The notes under the pieces were generated by a model that saw only the letters and a program-made list of their open reading frames with translations, did no database searches and was not told the DNA's origin. A program made the position numbers and the translations under genes. A stretch of DNA of 64,000 nt from Paraspadella gotoi (Eukaryota > Chaetognatha), in contig CM119264.1 in assembly GCA_051294375.1 (NCBI GenBank), positions 17,124,278-17,188,277 on the forward strand, written 5' to 3'. How positions within the stretch are numbered: the first letter of the stretch is position 1; each line of letters opens with the position of its first letter. Positions 19,118 to 29,282 of the stretch are shown one piece after another.

Positions 19118-22100
19118 GTTCGACAATGTTTAGACACACAAAACAAAATTTCATATCGTAGCTTAGAGGCAGAAAATCGAAATTTTTATTTTGTTTATAA
19201 ACAAATACGAATAGTTTTCTTGAAAATCGTGGTTTGTAAACAAAATAAAATTTCTTTTTCTGCCTCCAATATAAACGCAACAAAGAAAAGTTAGAAAACG
19301 CAAAATTGACCGAAAGTTTAAAAGCAGTGAAAAGATATAAAACAGTAGTATCAATCAAATTTCTTTTGTTGGCAGAAATTCCCGCCTTGTTAATGGAAAA
19401 ATCGTCAGAAGAACTAAAGCAACTAAAGCTACAACTGCTACAAATCGTTTGCGGATCACTTCTTCGGGAGCCAAACTTTAAGGACGTAGAAAATGTTACA
19501 AGGAAAACTATCTTAGAAAAAATCGAGGGAATTGTCGAAAAAGACCCAGAATTCATTTTGAAAACTGCTTTGTATTCTAGGTATGTATTTTGGTTTTTAG
19601 GTGCGCTTGTCGTCATACTTTTAAATATTTTTTGTATTATTCAAGACGGGTCTTTAACATACGATCGACCTCAAATTTTCTTCTGGCTGCTGCATCTTAT
19701 TTCAAGTCATCGCGCCCCTTTTTAAAAAAATACTTTCGGGCGTCAATAGTATTGCCGTCTGATTGGGTGGACGTCGCTGACTGCTATCAGGTGTGTACTA
19801 TTTGTTGCTGAGTTACCTGTACTGATTACAATTTTTAATACATGCTTTCTTGAAAATTTACGGAATGGATTAAGGTTTTTATCAAAATGTATGTAAAATC
19901 ATCAAAAATAATAACAGAATAATCGCAGCATTAAGAGCTGTTAATATATCTAATATTTAAGCTGGTAATATTTTAGTTTTATTGAAGACATACTGAATAT
20001 GATTTTCAAGATTTGTGGAGAATGGAGATTAGGGTTAAGGTTAGGGAAATTAATATTAAAAATTTAGAGATATAATTTTGATATATTTTTATTCATGAAA
20101 AGCAAAAATTTTATCCAGTGGTCATGTAATAATATACCTTTTTTGTGCAGCATTTTGATGATCCCAGCCTTTATTATGGCTCTTTGCCAACAGCTCTTCG
20201 TAAAGTCATGATCGAAAAATTTATTGATTTTGATGAATACCAGCTGGCAAAATATAACAAGAACCCGAAAAATGTTAAGAAGAAAAAACAATGTGTCTCA
20301 AAGAAAAAAAAGCAGGTACTTTTTTCTACGATAAGATAATTTTTAGGACTTGCTAGTAAAATTTAATAAATGTCATTTTTTACCATTTCCACCGGAGTTA
20401 TCAATTAAAAGAATTATATTTTTCATAACACATCTCTTTAACAATAATTTGCTTTTTCAGGAAGGAGACGAGCTTGAAGACTTAGATAACTTGGAAGAAG
20501 AAAATAATCCCCTTCAAAACGTCATTCCCGATTCTGACTGTGAAACTGAAGAAGAAGTACAGAAAGTCACTTTCAACCTTAAAAAATTAGTTAGATTTTT
20601 GCATTTGTGCAAGCCAGTTGAGCTTGTCATGGCACTAATTGGAAAGAAATACCCCATGGATACAATTGAATTTGCTCGCTCGGGGCTCCCAGGCATTTTT
20701 GAGGAAAACAGAGCCGGGAAAAGAATGAAATTGAAAATCCCAGAAACTTGGGAAACACAAGTATCTATGAAAGGTAATAAATCCAGCACTTGGGAAGAAC
20801 TGATTGAACATAAAAAATTACCTTATATGGCGATGTTAAGAAACATTCGAAATTTGTTGAAGGCTGGGATTAGTGAAAAGCATCATAATATGGTGTTAAA
20901 AAAATTAAGCGATGAAGGAGCAGTGAGAAACTCAAAACAATCAAGTTTTCGTTTTTTCTCAGCTTACGATATTCTTATTCAACTTGAGAAAGAGTTGACA
21001 CAATCAGAATTAGATGAAGCAGGATCTGAAACCAAGGTAAAAAAAAACAGTCATAAAAAAGAACTAAAATCCAAGAAAAAAAATGTTAAAAAACCGATTT
21101 TATATACTGAGGAATTAATACAGCGGTACAAAAAAAGTCTTGATGAAGCAGTAAAGACTGCCACGATGTTTAACACGAAACACATTCCCGGTCGAACTTT
21201 GATATTTATAGATTTAAGTCAATCATATGAGACTACAATGCCATCTTTCAAAGGCAATAAACAGTCTGTGAGAGAACCACGAGAGCTGGCTTACATATTG
21301 GCTTTGCAAGCATTGAGTACATGTGAGCACTGCAACGTAATTGGTTATGGAGATAAAAATAGTACAGTATCAGTTTCTTTTGATTTCCGTGAAACAATTT
21401 TGAGTGCTGTCTCTAAGCTCGATGAGTTGTTAACTTCGGTACAATTTTCAGGACCCGGCGTTTTACCAGACTTATTTTATTTGATTTATGAAAACCAAAT
21501 CTTCGATAATATAATTGTTTTTAGTTCAGCAACTGTAGATGATGACCAAATTCTACAATTCATGAACCATTATAAATATTTTATCAATCCTAATTTGCAA
21601 GTTTTTAATGTTTCTTTGTCGGGAAGATTGGCACCGCCAACTATTCACAAAACATTACCAAGCTATGTTAAGCTTTCTGGATTCTCAGATCAAATTTTAC
21701 AGTTTGTGGGTGAATCTGGGAAAAGTGGACAGTTGATTGAAGTTGATAATGTTGATATTAGATTTAATTTACTAAAACAAAGTTTTAAGCCTCAAACGAG
21801 AATAATTAATCCGTCACAGTTACCAGAAGTCATTGAAACGTCTAAACCAATTAAAATATTTATTAGTTCAACTTTTAAAGATTTTCAGTGTGAACGAGAT
21901 ATATTGACGCAGTTTGTTTTTCCAGAAATACGATCAAGAGCAGCCATTTTAGGTGTAGATGTTCAAGAAGTTGATCTCAGGTGGGGTATCACTGAAGAAG
22001 AATCTGTAATTCAAGATAATGCTGTTGAAAGGTGCTTACAAGAAGTTGAAGAATCAGTGATATTTATTGGACTTATAGGTGAACGTTATGGAAATATTCC

Positions 22101-25100
22101 AAAACCTGCATCCCTTCCTCAAAAAAGCCTTGGAATGGAGATGATTTTAAAATATCCAGGAATATCAGTAACTGAAATGGAAATCAGACTGGGCATGGAA
22201 AAGGATAGAGGTTGCTCCTTTTTTTTTATTCGTGATGAACAGTTCATTTCTGAAATATCTGACAAAAGACTGAAAAATGATTTTTATTCAAATGATACAT
22301 CATCACGAGACGCTATTGCAAAACTGAAACATTTAGTAATGCATAGTGGCCACGAGGTTCTTAATTACACTTGTAGTTGGGGAGGAATTTTATTCAACAA
22401 CCAACCTTATGTAGTCGAACTGGAAGAATTTGCTCTTAGGGCACTTTCTTGTCTGTGGCAAAGCATAAAAAATTTGTTTAATGAGAAACCTATAGATTAT
22501 GCCAATGTTCATTCTGAATTTGGCTTTAAAGAATCTGAATATGTAGTTGGACGAGATAAAGATTTAACAGAATGTCAAAAACAACTGAAGAATTCCACTC
22601 TATTGCTGCTGAAAGGAAAATCTGGAGTTGGAAAGACTGCAATGGCTGCTTATCTTGGAAAAGCAGTCGTCAAAAATGATAATAATTATATTTTAATTGA
22701 ACATTATGTGGGTCTAACTGTGGGATCGGAAAACCATCAATCTTTATTTCAAAATATATATAATCAGCTTTGCTTATCATTTAATATTCAGCAAGCATCC
22801 CACTCCGTAAAAAACCTATTAGATATCATTCCTAGGTTACTAGACAAGTGTGTTGAAAATAAAAAAAATGTCATTTTTCTGATTGATGGGTTTGATAATA
22901 TAGAAAATTCATTACAAATCGCAGATTTAATCTGGATACCCCCCAGTTTTCCTAAAAATATTAAACTAGTATTAACTTGCTCAGATTCTTCCTTTTCGCT
23001 TATTCAACATTTTGAGCATGTCAAAAATTTAAAAGCTTCTGTTTACGATTTACAGGGATTAGAAATTTCACCTAGAAAGGAAATGGTTAGAAAAATACTT
23101 GAAAAAAATGGAAAAAAACTTGAAGAAAGTTCTTTCAATAATCAGTTACAGATTCTAGTATCAAAAAGAGATGGATGCTTCCCAAAATATCTAAGCCTTG
23201 CTTGTAATGAAGTTAAGCTTTTTGGTAACTTTGATACACTTACAGCAATCTTGCGTGATTTACCACCTTCCAAAGATCAACTTTTAAAAAGCATGGTGCA
23301 AAGGTTAGAAGATGATTTTGGAGTCAATTACGTCGGTTTAGCTTTTCAAATGATTAGTTTGAGTTCTCATGGATTAATGGTCAAAGAATTGCATTATTTG
23401 CTTTGTCATTGCCTTTCTATTGGAATTTCCTCAAATGGCCCAGTGAACATAAACAATTTTTTCAAGATAACAAATGATGATGATTTCATGGTTTGTTTCA
23501 GCTCAGATTTTTATTCAAAGATACCATTAGCATATTTTCAGCCATTTGAATATAGACTTCGTTCAATTTTATTTCAAAGTGAACACAGCTCAGCTTCATC
23601 CTGTTTACTAATTAATAATCCGGTTTTAAAAAAAATTATTACAATTAAATACTTGAAAGCAAAGCAACTCCAAAGAAAAGTTTCTTTTAATGAGGGAAAA
23701 AGTAATTGGTCAATCGCCAAGCTTTTTTGTATGCTTTTAGCAAGTTTTCACCTAAACATTGTCAGCAAAAATCGGGAGGCTCAAAGTGACAATCACATTA
23801 CATGGATTATTACCAAAAAGAAAGCTATTGATATTACATCATTTCAATCAGAATTTTTCTGTCAATCTAAGTCTCATTTTCAAAGATTACTTATGAATTT
23901 AGAGCTAGCAGAAAGCTGGTCGCTGATGTTCAAATTACTGAGATGTCTTAAGTTTGTTTATTCTATGGTTAAAGTAGGATTGATTTCATTTTTAATAAAT
24001 ACTTATGATAGAATAAAAGAGAAAGTTGTGGATGATGAAAACGTTCTTGAATCATATCAAAATTTTTTAATAAAAAATTATCAGCTTTTAAGCTTAGATT
24101 ATTCAAAATTTTGGCAGCAAGTCCTAAATGAAAATTCAGTGATCCGACAACTTGCATCAGAATCAATTATGAATGAACAATGTTACACACTTCCCCCAGA
24201 TTGTCAATCTCTTTTATTATTAAGTGACCATCCTCAAAAAGATTTGATTACAAAGTTTCCATTTTCTGACTCTGAGGAAGTTTTCTGTTTATCATTTTCA
24301 CCAAATTCTAAACTTCTAGCTTGCGGAACCAAACTAGGCACTATCGTTATATTTAATGTATTAAACTTGGATGTTTATACAACATTATTTGGTCATTCGG
24401 GTGCAGTTAACAGTTTATTATTTTTGCGATCAGACTGCCTTGCATCAGCTTCATCAGATAGCACCATATGTTTGTGGGATGTACGCAACTCTGTGAGACT
24501 TAAGGTAATATCACAACATCGGGATGTAGTAGTAACACAATTGTGCCTTAATCCAAATGGATCTGATAGCTTTGCCTCAGTTGGCTTGGATAGCAAAATA
24601 TTTTTTTGGAAATCTAAATCTGGAGAAGAAATTTCTAAAGTTTCCTGTCGTAGTCCAATAAATAGTTTATCTTACCATCCACATGGTTTGAAAATTGCTA
24701 CTGCACACTGGGATTCAACAATAAGAATATTTGAAATAGAAAACAGTCAACAGAAAGCTTGTTTAAGAGGGCATACCTCTTCAGTCAGGCATGTTTCCTT
24801 TTCAGAATCAGGAAGGCAAATATTTTCTTCCGATTTGGAAGGAACGGCCATTTTATGGCAAGCAGAAATTAACCTGCCTGTCAAAAGGTTCAATCCCCAT
24901 GGAGTACATTTATTAAACAGTTTAGTTACTAAGAATTCTATTTGGTTCACAGGTGCCAATGACAGTGAAGTAAAAATATGGTCCTCGGGCTTGACAAAAC
25001 CAAGGTTTACACTGAATTCTAATGGCGCAACTTGCATTTCAATGACTGAAAGTATTAATCAGGTATTGGTTGCAGTGGGCTATTCTTCAGGACAAGTATC

Positions 25101-27210
25101 ACAGTTGGAGCTTTCCGTAAAAAATCATGAATTTTATTTAAAAAAAACCAGCACAATAAAAGCTCATACGAAAAGAATAACAAGCATTAAATATTTCTGC
25201 CTTATGGGAAATGACCCGATGGCTTCCTTTCATGATGAAAAGTATATCATCTCAACTTCAGAGGATGGCGGGTATAAAATATTTTTAAGTAAAACTTTGA
25301 ATTGTGAATTTAGCTTCCAAGGATTGGTCAGCATTATTTCATCTTGCATTATAGCACCCATTCATTCAAAAGATATTTCTACAGTTCTCCAAGATGCTGT
25401 CTCGATAGGTGATGAATTTCTAATAATAATTGGTTGCTCAGATTGTTCCGTTAAAGTACATGCGGTTCATGGCTATTCTGGTTTTTCTAGTGAACATGAA
25501 CTTCCTTCTGGTGAACTAGAGTTGTGTGGACATACAGCTGCAGTTACCGAAGTTATTTACAGTAGAAATGATTCTACTATACTAACTTGTGGTAAAGAAG
25601 GTTGTGTTTTTGTCTGGAGCATGTTGAACATAATAGAAAACTTATTTGATTCTAAAAAAAAAACTATGTATACTGATGAATATCAGCATATACACCATGA
25701 TTGGATAAATTCTGCCAGCTGGTCAGATGAATGGAGCAGTTTAATTACCTGCTCAAATGATAATCTTATTAAAATATCTTCACTACAAAGTGTTTTTAAA
25801 GAAAACAACATTAAAGCATGTATTTCTGGAGATCATGACGCCGTGGTCAACAAAGTAATGATAAAAAACAAGCTGATATTTTCCGGAACACAGGATGGCC
25901 GTTTAGGTATATGGACCAAGAGCAAAAACCGTATGGCAGAATTATTTTGTCTTGGTCATAAAGATTCTTCTTCCATTATAGATATTGATGTAATACAGAC
26001 ACTTTCATTGAGAAAAGGTGATAGTATTAAAGATATGACAGATATAATTAAAGATTGTACAATATTATCTCTCTCTGAAAAAACTATAGACATTTGGCAT
26101 CCATTTAGTACTAAGGAAATTCTTAAGATAAATCATCCTTCCAGTGTAAATGCAATATCCATATCTTCAAAAGTAGAAGATCATAAGCCTCAAGTCATAT
26201 CGACCTCATGTCTTGGAAACATAAGTTTGTGGGCTATAAAATATGAAAATGCTTTCAATGAGATTGCATCGACTGTTAATGCTTTATGTTTGTTAGAATT
26301 TCATAATATGAACATTGTGCTAATTGGATCAAATGATGAAAATATTAGAATGTTCAAGTTGGATGATTCTGATAATTTAAAACAAATTGATAAGTTTTCA
26401 GTTTGCAATGAAGGTCAATCTAACTGCAAAATAGAAATGTTAGAAGCATGCATCATCTCAAAGACTGAAGGTGTTGTTTGTTTTTCTCATAAATCCTCAA
26501 CACTCCCACCTTCAGCCGTATTTGGAATTATTTATATTACAGTCACATTAAATGATGATGTAATAGTAAAAATATGCAATTCACAAAAACTGAATTCCTT
26601 TATATCTATGATGAAATTATATGCAGTGCAAGATAATATATATGCCTTCATAGCTTCAAATGCTACTGAAGAAACACTTAAAGCTGGTTGTTTAAAGGTA
26701 TACTCTTTTCCAATAAGTGATGTCAGAAAACCGACTATGCGCAAAATTCAAGTGAAAAACAGTTTTTCTACTGATAATTGGATTGTTGATCTCAGTTGGG
26801 TCAAAAATAGCCTTTACTTGGCTTATTGTGATGGTGAATTTAATGAAATATGTTTTAATCTGACAAATAAATGTTCCAACAAACTAGCAGTTTCTGATTT
26901 GAAAACAAAAATTATTTTGATAAAAGATGACAAAATGGATACCAAAAACCAAATAGAAAAACCAAGTTATAGAATTACAGCCTATGATATTATTGATGGT
27001 TTAGTAATTTGTGCTTCATCAGATTGTAATATTCGATTCTGGGAAAATTATACGCTTATGGGCGAAATTTTTATTGGCACAAACGTCCAATCGTTGTCAG
27101 CAAAAAGACTACCGGAAATACAAACAGGAAATTTAGAATGTGTTACTGTTGTATTAGGCACTGCCCAAGGAAAATTATTAGTTCTGAAGTACATATGTAA
27201 TAATTTGTAA
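18915..27210 (+). CDS. TEP1-like telomerase/vault-associated protein (5' end incomplete)
   Basis: TEP1 is a large RNA-binding protein found in vault particles and, in vertebrates, with telomerase RNA. Exons are 18915-19117 (tentative), 19286-19580, 19646-19790, 20151-20315 and 20461-27210. All phases agree, giving at least 2518 residues; human TEP1 has about 2630. Domain order is a TROVE RNA-binding region spread over the small exons and the start of the large one, then a von Willebrand A-like part with an intact MIDAS (IDLSQS), a DUF4062 region (KIFISSTFKDFQCERDI), a NACHT-type NTPase with Walker A (GKSGVGKT) and Walker B (VIFLIDGFDN), and a long WD40 region to the C-terminus. The start codon was not found. 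The single 6.75-kb 3' exon is unusual for this gene. Confidence 0.9.
19166..19266. repeat. hairpin-forming inverted repeat in TEP1-like 5' intron
   Basis: GAGGCAGAAAATCGAAATTT at 19166, continuing to GTTTATAAAC at 19202, is mirrored by GTTTGTAAAC at 19232, continuing to TTTCTGCCTC at 19266. The arms are about 36 bases with few mismatches and a 29-base loop. It could be a MITE-like remnant. It lies almost wholly within the proposed intron 19118-19285. Confidence 0.65.
19286..19580 (+). CDS. TEP1-like gene, TROVE exon B
   Basis: Reads EKLENAKLTESLKAVKRYKT (with the first base from the previous exon), LLLAEIPALLMEKSSEELKQ, and VEKDPEFILKTALYSR. The end matches the repeat-helical TROVE region. 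The donor is TCTAG|GTATGT. Confidence 0.75.
19646..19790 (+). CDS. TEP1-like gene, TROVE exon C
   Basis: Reads RVFNIRSTSNFLLAAASYFK and VLPSDWVDVADCYQ, typical of the TROVE helical repeats that bind Y/vault-type RNAs. It joins exon B through a split Arg codon and exon D in phase 0. Confidence 0.85.
20151..20315 (+). CDS. TEP1-like gene, TROVE exon D
   Basis: Reads HFDDPSLYYGSLPTALRKVM, then FIDFDEYQLAKYNKN, ending in a lysine-rich linker (KKKKQCVSKKKKQ). LPTALRKV is a characteristic TROVE motif. Confidence 0.88.
20461..27210 (+). CDS. TEP1-like gene, 6.75-kb 3' exon
   Basis: 2249 uninterrupted codons follow the acceptor GCTTTTTCAG. The frame is also open for 37 codons upstream, but that part is intron. 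By codon position in this exon: rest of TROVE to about 200, vWA with MIDAS at 244-430, DUF4062 from 462, NACHT Walker A at about 718 and Walker B at about 802, WD40 repeats from about 1267 to the stop at 27208-27210. The WD repeats show clear units such as FGHSGAVNSLLFLRSDCLAS and ASSDSTICLWDVRN. No frameshift or internal stop is present, so the exon is under coding constraint. Confidence 0.95.
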   Translation, partial: EGDELEDLDNLEEENNPLQNVIPDSDCETEEEVQKVTFNLKKLVRFLHLCKPVELVMALIGKKYPMDTIEFARSGLPGIFEENRAGKRMKLKIPETWETQVSMKGNKSSTWEELIEHKKLPYMAMLRNIRNLLKAGISEKHHNMVLKKLSDEGAVRNSKQSSFRFFSAYDILIQLEKELTQSELDEAGSETKVKKNSHKKELKSKKKNVKKPILYTEELIQRYKKSLDEAVKTATMFNTKHIPGRTLIFIDLSQSYETTMPSFKGNKQSVREPRELAYILALQALSTCEHCNVIGYGDKNSTVSVSFDFRETILSAVSKLDELLTSVQFSGPGVLPDLFYLIYENQIFDNIIVFSSATVDDDQILQFMNHYKYFINPNLQVFNVSLSGRLAPPTIHKTLPSYVKLSGFSDQILQFVGESGKSGQLIEVDNVDIRFNLLKQSFKPQTRIINPSQLPEVIETSKPIKIFISSTFKDFQCERDILTQFVFPEIRSRAAILGVDVQEVDLRWGITEEESVIQDNAVERCLQEVEESVIFIGLIGERYGNIPKPASLPQKSLGMEMILKYPGISVTEMEIRLGMEKDRGCSFFFIRDEQFISEISDKRLKNDFYSNDTSSRDAIAKLKHLVMHSGHEVLNYTCSWGGILFNNQPYVVELEEFALRALSCLWQSIKNLFNEKPIDYANVHSEFGFKESEYVVGRDKDLTECQKQLKNSTLLLLKGKSGVGKTAMAAYLGKAVVKNDNNYILIEHYVGLTVGSENHQSLFQNIYNQLCLSFNIQQASHSVKNLLDIIPRLLDKCVENKKNVIFLIDGFDNIENSLQIADLIWIPPSFPKNIKLVLTCSDSSFSLIQHFEHVKNLKASVYDLQGLEISPRKEMVRKILEKNGKKLEESSFNNQLQILVSKRDGCFPKYLSLACNEVKLFGNFDTLTAILRDLPPSKDQLLKSMVQRLEDDFGVNYVGLAFQMISLSSHGLMVKELHYLLCHCLSIGISSNGPVNINNFFKITNDDDFMVCFSSDFYSKIPLAYFQPFEYRLRSILFQSEHSSASSCLLINNPVLKKIITIKYLKAKQLQRKVSFNEGKSNWSIAKLFCMLLASFHLNIVSKNREAQSDNHITWIITKKKAIDITSFQSEFFCQSKSHFQRLLMNLELAESWSLMFKLLRCLKFVYSMVKVGLISFLINTYDRIKEKVVDDENVLESYQNFLIKNYQLLSLDYSKFWQQVLNENSVIRQLASESIMNEQCYTLPPDCQSLLLLSDHPQKDLITKFPFSDSEEVFCLSFSPNSKLLACGTKLGTIVIFNVLNLDVYTTLFGHSGAVNSLLFLRSDCLASASSDSTICLWDVRNSVRLKVISQHRDVVVTQLCLNPNGSDSFASVGLDSKIFFWKSKSGEEISKVSCRSPINSLSYHPHGLKIATAHWDSTIRIFEIENSQQKACLRGHTSSVRHVSFSESGRQIFSSDLEGTAILWQAEINLPVKRFNPHGVHLLNSLVTKNSIWFTGANDSEVKIWSSGLTKPRFTLNSNGATCISMTESINQVLVAVGYSSGQVSQLELSVKNHEFYLKKTSTIKAHTKRITSIKYFCLMGNDPMASFHDEKYIISTSEDGGYKIFLSKTLNCEFSFQGLVSIISSCIIAPIHSKDISTVLQDAVSIGDEFLIIIGCSDCSVKVHAVHGYSGFSSEHELPSGELELCGHTAAVTEVIYSRNDSTILTCGKEGCVFVWSMLNIIENLFDSKKKTMYTDEYQHIHHDWINSASWSDEWSSLITCSNDNLIKISSLQSVFKENNIKACISGDHDAVVNKVMIKNKLIFSGTQDGRLGIWTKSKNRMAELFCLGHKDSSSIIDIDVIQTLSLRKGDSIKDMTDIIKDCTILSLSEKTIDIWHPFSTKEILKINHPSSVNAISISSKVEDHKPQVISTSCLGNISLWAIKYENAFNEIASTVNALCLLEFHNMNIVLIGSNDENIRMFKLDDSDNLKQIDKFSVCNEGQSNCKIEMLEACIISKTEGVVCFSHKSSTLPPSAVFGIIYITVTLNDDVIVKICNSQKLNSFISMMKLYAVQDNIYAFIASNATEETLKAGCLKVYSFPISDVRKPTMRKIQVKNSFSTDNWIVDLSWVKNSLYLAYCDGEFNEICFNLTNKCSNKLAVSDLKTKIILIKDDKMDTKNQIEKPSYRITAYDIIDGLVICASSDCNIRFWENYTLMGEIFIGTNVQSLSAKRLPEIQTGNLECVTVVLGTAQGKLLVLKYICNNL

Positions 27211-28013
27211 TTAATTTTATTCTTAAAGCTAAACTTTGGTATAATAATTTGTGCTTTTGATGTAATTTATAAACTTTTACCCTGATGAAAAACATAAACC
27301 TAATGATAAATCTTGTACTATTGTCCTATTTTCTCTGTAAAATTTATATTTTAATAAAAGTTAATTTCCTAAAAAATATATTAAAAACTACTGTGATAGA
27401 CCTTATAGTCCCCACGTGTTCTTTTATACTATTGAAACAGTTTAAAGAAACTTCATTGAGCCAGCTACTTTAGTAGTTGATAAACTACTAGACTGTGACA
27501 GAGTCTTGATTGAAAGCTTGTAGGGTATTGCTATGTCATTTTCAAGTGGTCATGACTTTTACATCTTGCTCACTGATTAAATGGTAATGTATTTGATGTT
27601 ATCACACTCTGACTAACTATCCAGTTATTAAAGAATTTGTCAAAAAAAATTTATATTTTGTTATTCATTGCTGAAGTAGAATATTATAATTATATAAAAT
27701 TTCATTTTTACATTTGAACCATATTAAAATTAACAAATAATTAAAACAATTGTGAGAGATTTAAGAGCAAAATATTTAGGGAATAACTCTCTTTTATTTT
27801 ACATAAATGAACTGGAATAATATGCTGACTTAATTCTGTAAGTCAACATGATTACAACTATATCAATTATTAAGTGCTGATACCTTTGAGGCCTTCTTTT
27901 TTTTTAAAAGTATTTTGTTGCAAGTGATTGTAAGGGTTTGAAGATAAAATAAGACCAACCTGAACAAGATGAACGATTATAGTCATAAGTATTCATAAGT
28001 AATTAAATTAGTC
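27211..28013. other. AT-rich interval between convergent genes
   Basis: Lies between the TEP1-like stop (plus strand) and the KCNMB-like stop (minus strand), so it should hold both 3' untranslated regions. AATAAA-like signals occur (for example TTAATAAAAG near 27353), but none can be assigned with certainty. No coding potential seen. Confidence 0.6.
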
Positions 28014-28162
28014 TTATATTACCGTAAAAAGAAAAAATATGAAGAAAAATACCAGTCCCCAGGAAACACCTAAGAGTGTAACAATATCTCGACGTGGAGG
28101 TATGATTTGGAGTACAACACGACCCTCATCCCATGAGCAATAGAAGCAGGTCATTACATTTC
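28014..28162 (-). CDS. KCNMB-like exon 6 (TM2, C-terminus)
   Basis: Reads NVMTCFYCSWDEGRVVLQII, then TM2, ending FLFTVI and TAA. TCFY and an acidic-hydrophobic stretch before the second TM are typical of BK beta subunits. Confidence 0.65.
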
Positions 28163-29282
28163 CTACACGATTTCAATTGAATTTAAATTTCTTAAGACAC
28201 ACCAACCGCTAAAGTCTCAACAGTTTTACCAAGTTTTCCCGTTTTATTTGTAAACATTTCCACATCTCGTCGATTGTGCTCTTTGTACGTTGATTGATAG
28301 CAGCTTGCACTTGTGGAAATTGAACACAAAGGATACAATCTGAAAAGATAAGTTAGGAAGAATAACTTGATAACATATTACATATGTATGAAATTGGTAT
28401 AACAGATATTTAATATATTTCACCTTTTTAACTGGTGAACATGAGTTTACTTTGCCAAAATAACGATAATAATGTTAATAGAGCAGTATAATTTTTTAAC
28501 AGTGTTTCCGTTAAGCGTTGTGTATTTTATATTGCTTTTGATTAAATATTGTTTGCCTCATCAACTTGAAAAAAAGTACAGTTGCTTCTTTGCTTAAGCC
28601 AGTACCTAGCATTAATCTGATCCTCATGTAGAATTGCTCCTTGAATTACATCCTCTGAAGTTGTTGGATATGAAACGATTACCTGAAAATATTTTAAAGA
28701 TCTAAAAATCATGCTCATTGAATATCGAGTTTTACAGCTAGTTTTACAAATTTACAACTTTACCCTTCCACAAGGAATTTGACTTATGCAGCTCAAACCA
28801 CAACTGCAATTTTGCCATTTGTAAATTCCCGAATGGGTAACGGTGCAATTGGTCGGAATGTAACCCCTAAAAATTAGTGTAATTGGAACTGTATAGTTAG
28901 AAGTATTTCATGTATCTAAAAATCTCATACCTATGATTGAGAATTGGTTTGATCATCAGGACGGTTATACTGGTTGCAGTTACGATCGACAAACCCGCAA
29001 ATATTAAGCCGCAACCAAAGACACGGGACAATGATTTGTACCAAGGGTGGGACGGATTTCCTGCGAAATTTTAAGGAAATAAGAAATTTTGTATTAAGAT
29101 AGGAATAATGAAAACTTGTCAGAATTGCCCACTTTTTTTTTTTTTATCTGTTTACATATTATCGTTCTCGCACCCGGAATGGGACACCCGGAAAAGAAAT
29201 CATTTTCGAAGGCAATGTCCAATTGTTTAATCTCCAAGTGAGAGTTCGACTCCATCATCGACTCTTCGTCAGATTTTTTCAT
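28014..29282 (-). CDS. two-transmembrane KCNMB/TipE-like channel subunit, six exons
   Basis: Exons in transcript order are 29282-29174, 29060-28931, 28866-28764, 28682-28606, 28339-28230 and 28162-28014. All sites are GT-AG and all phases agree, giving 225 residues and a TAA stop. The protein has a short cytosolic N-terminus (MKKSDEES), TM1 ([20 protein letters not shown]), and an extracellular part with about nine Cys ([36 protein letters not shown]) and three N-glycosylation sequons. TM2 (LLGVSWGLVFFFIFFLF) follows. Two TMs flanking a Cys-rich glycosylated ectodomain, the IPC-x-VIVSY segment and TCFY before TM2 match BK-channel beta subunits, and also resemble arthropod TipE/Teh subunits. 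Whether it modulates a potassium or a sodium channel cannot be decided here. Confidence 0.65.
28230..28339 (-). CDS. KCNMB-like exon 5
   Basis: Reads LYPLCSISTSASCYQSTYKE then MFTNKTGKL. It holds two Cys and the NKT sequon. Two other frames are open in this exon, but only this one joins both neighbours in phase. Confidence 0.6.
28606..28682 (-). CDS. KCNMB-like exon 4
   Basis: Reads [20 protein letters not shown] to INA and a split Arg codon. It corresponds to the stretch after the conserved P-C motif in the beta-subunit ectodomain. Confidence 0.62.
28764..28866 (-). CDS. KCNMB-like exon 3 (Cys-rich ectodomain)
   Basis: Reads [20 protein letters not shown] then [14 protein letters not shown]. 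It holds five Cys and two N-glycosylation sequons (NCT, NCS). Confidence 0.68.
28931..29060 (-). CDS. KCNMB-like exon 2 (TM1)
   Basis: Reads NPSHPWYKSLSRVFG and continues through about 22 hydrophobic residues to KPILNH. Acceptor TTTCGCAG, donor AG|GTATGA. Confidence 0.68.
29174..29282 (-). CDS. KCNMB-like exon 1
   Basis: Reads [20 protein letters not shown] to FFSGCPIPG. The ATG at 29282 is the first after an in-frame TAA. An upstream poly-A run is in frame, but it contains only non-ATG starts. The donor is CCGG|GTGCGA. Confidence 0.6.

Noticed and set aside
18906-19616. Minus-strand 236-codon open frame across the TEP1 5' region
   Set aside because: It is antisense to phase-matched TEP1 exons, and a hairpin and AT-rich intron are in the middle of it. 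It shows no recognisable motif.
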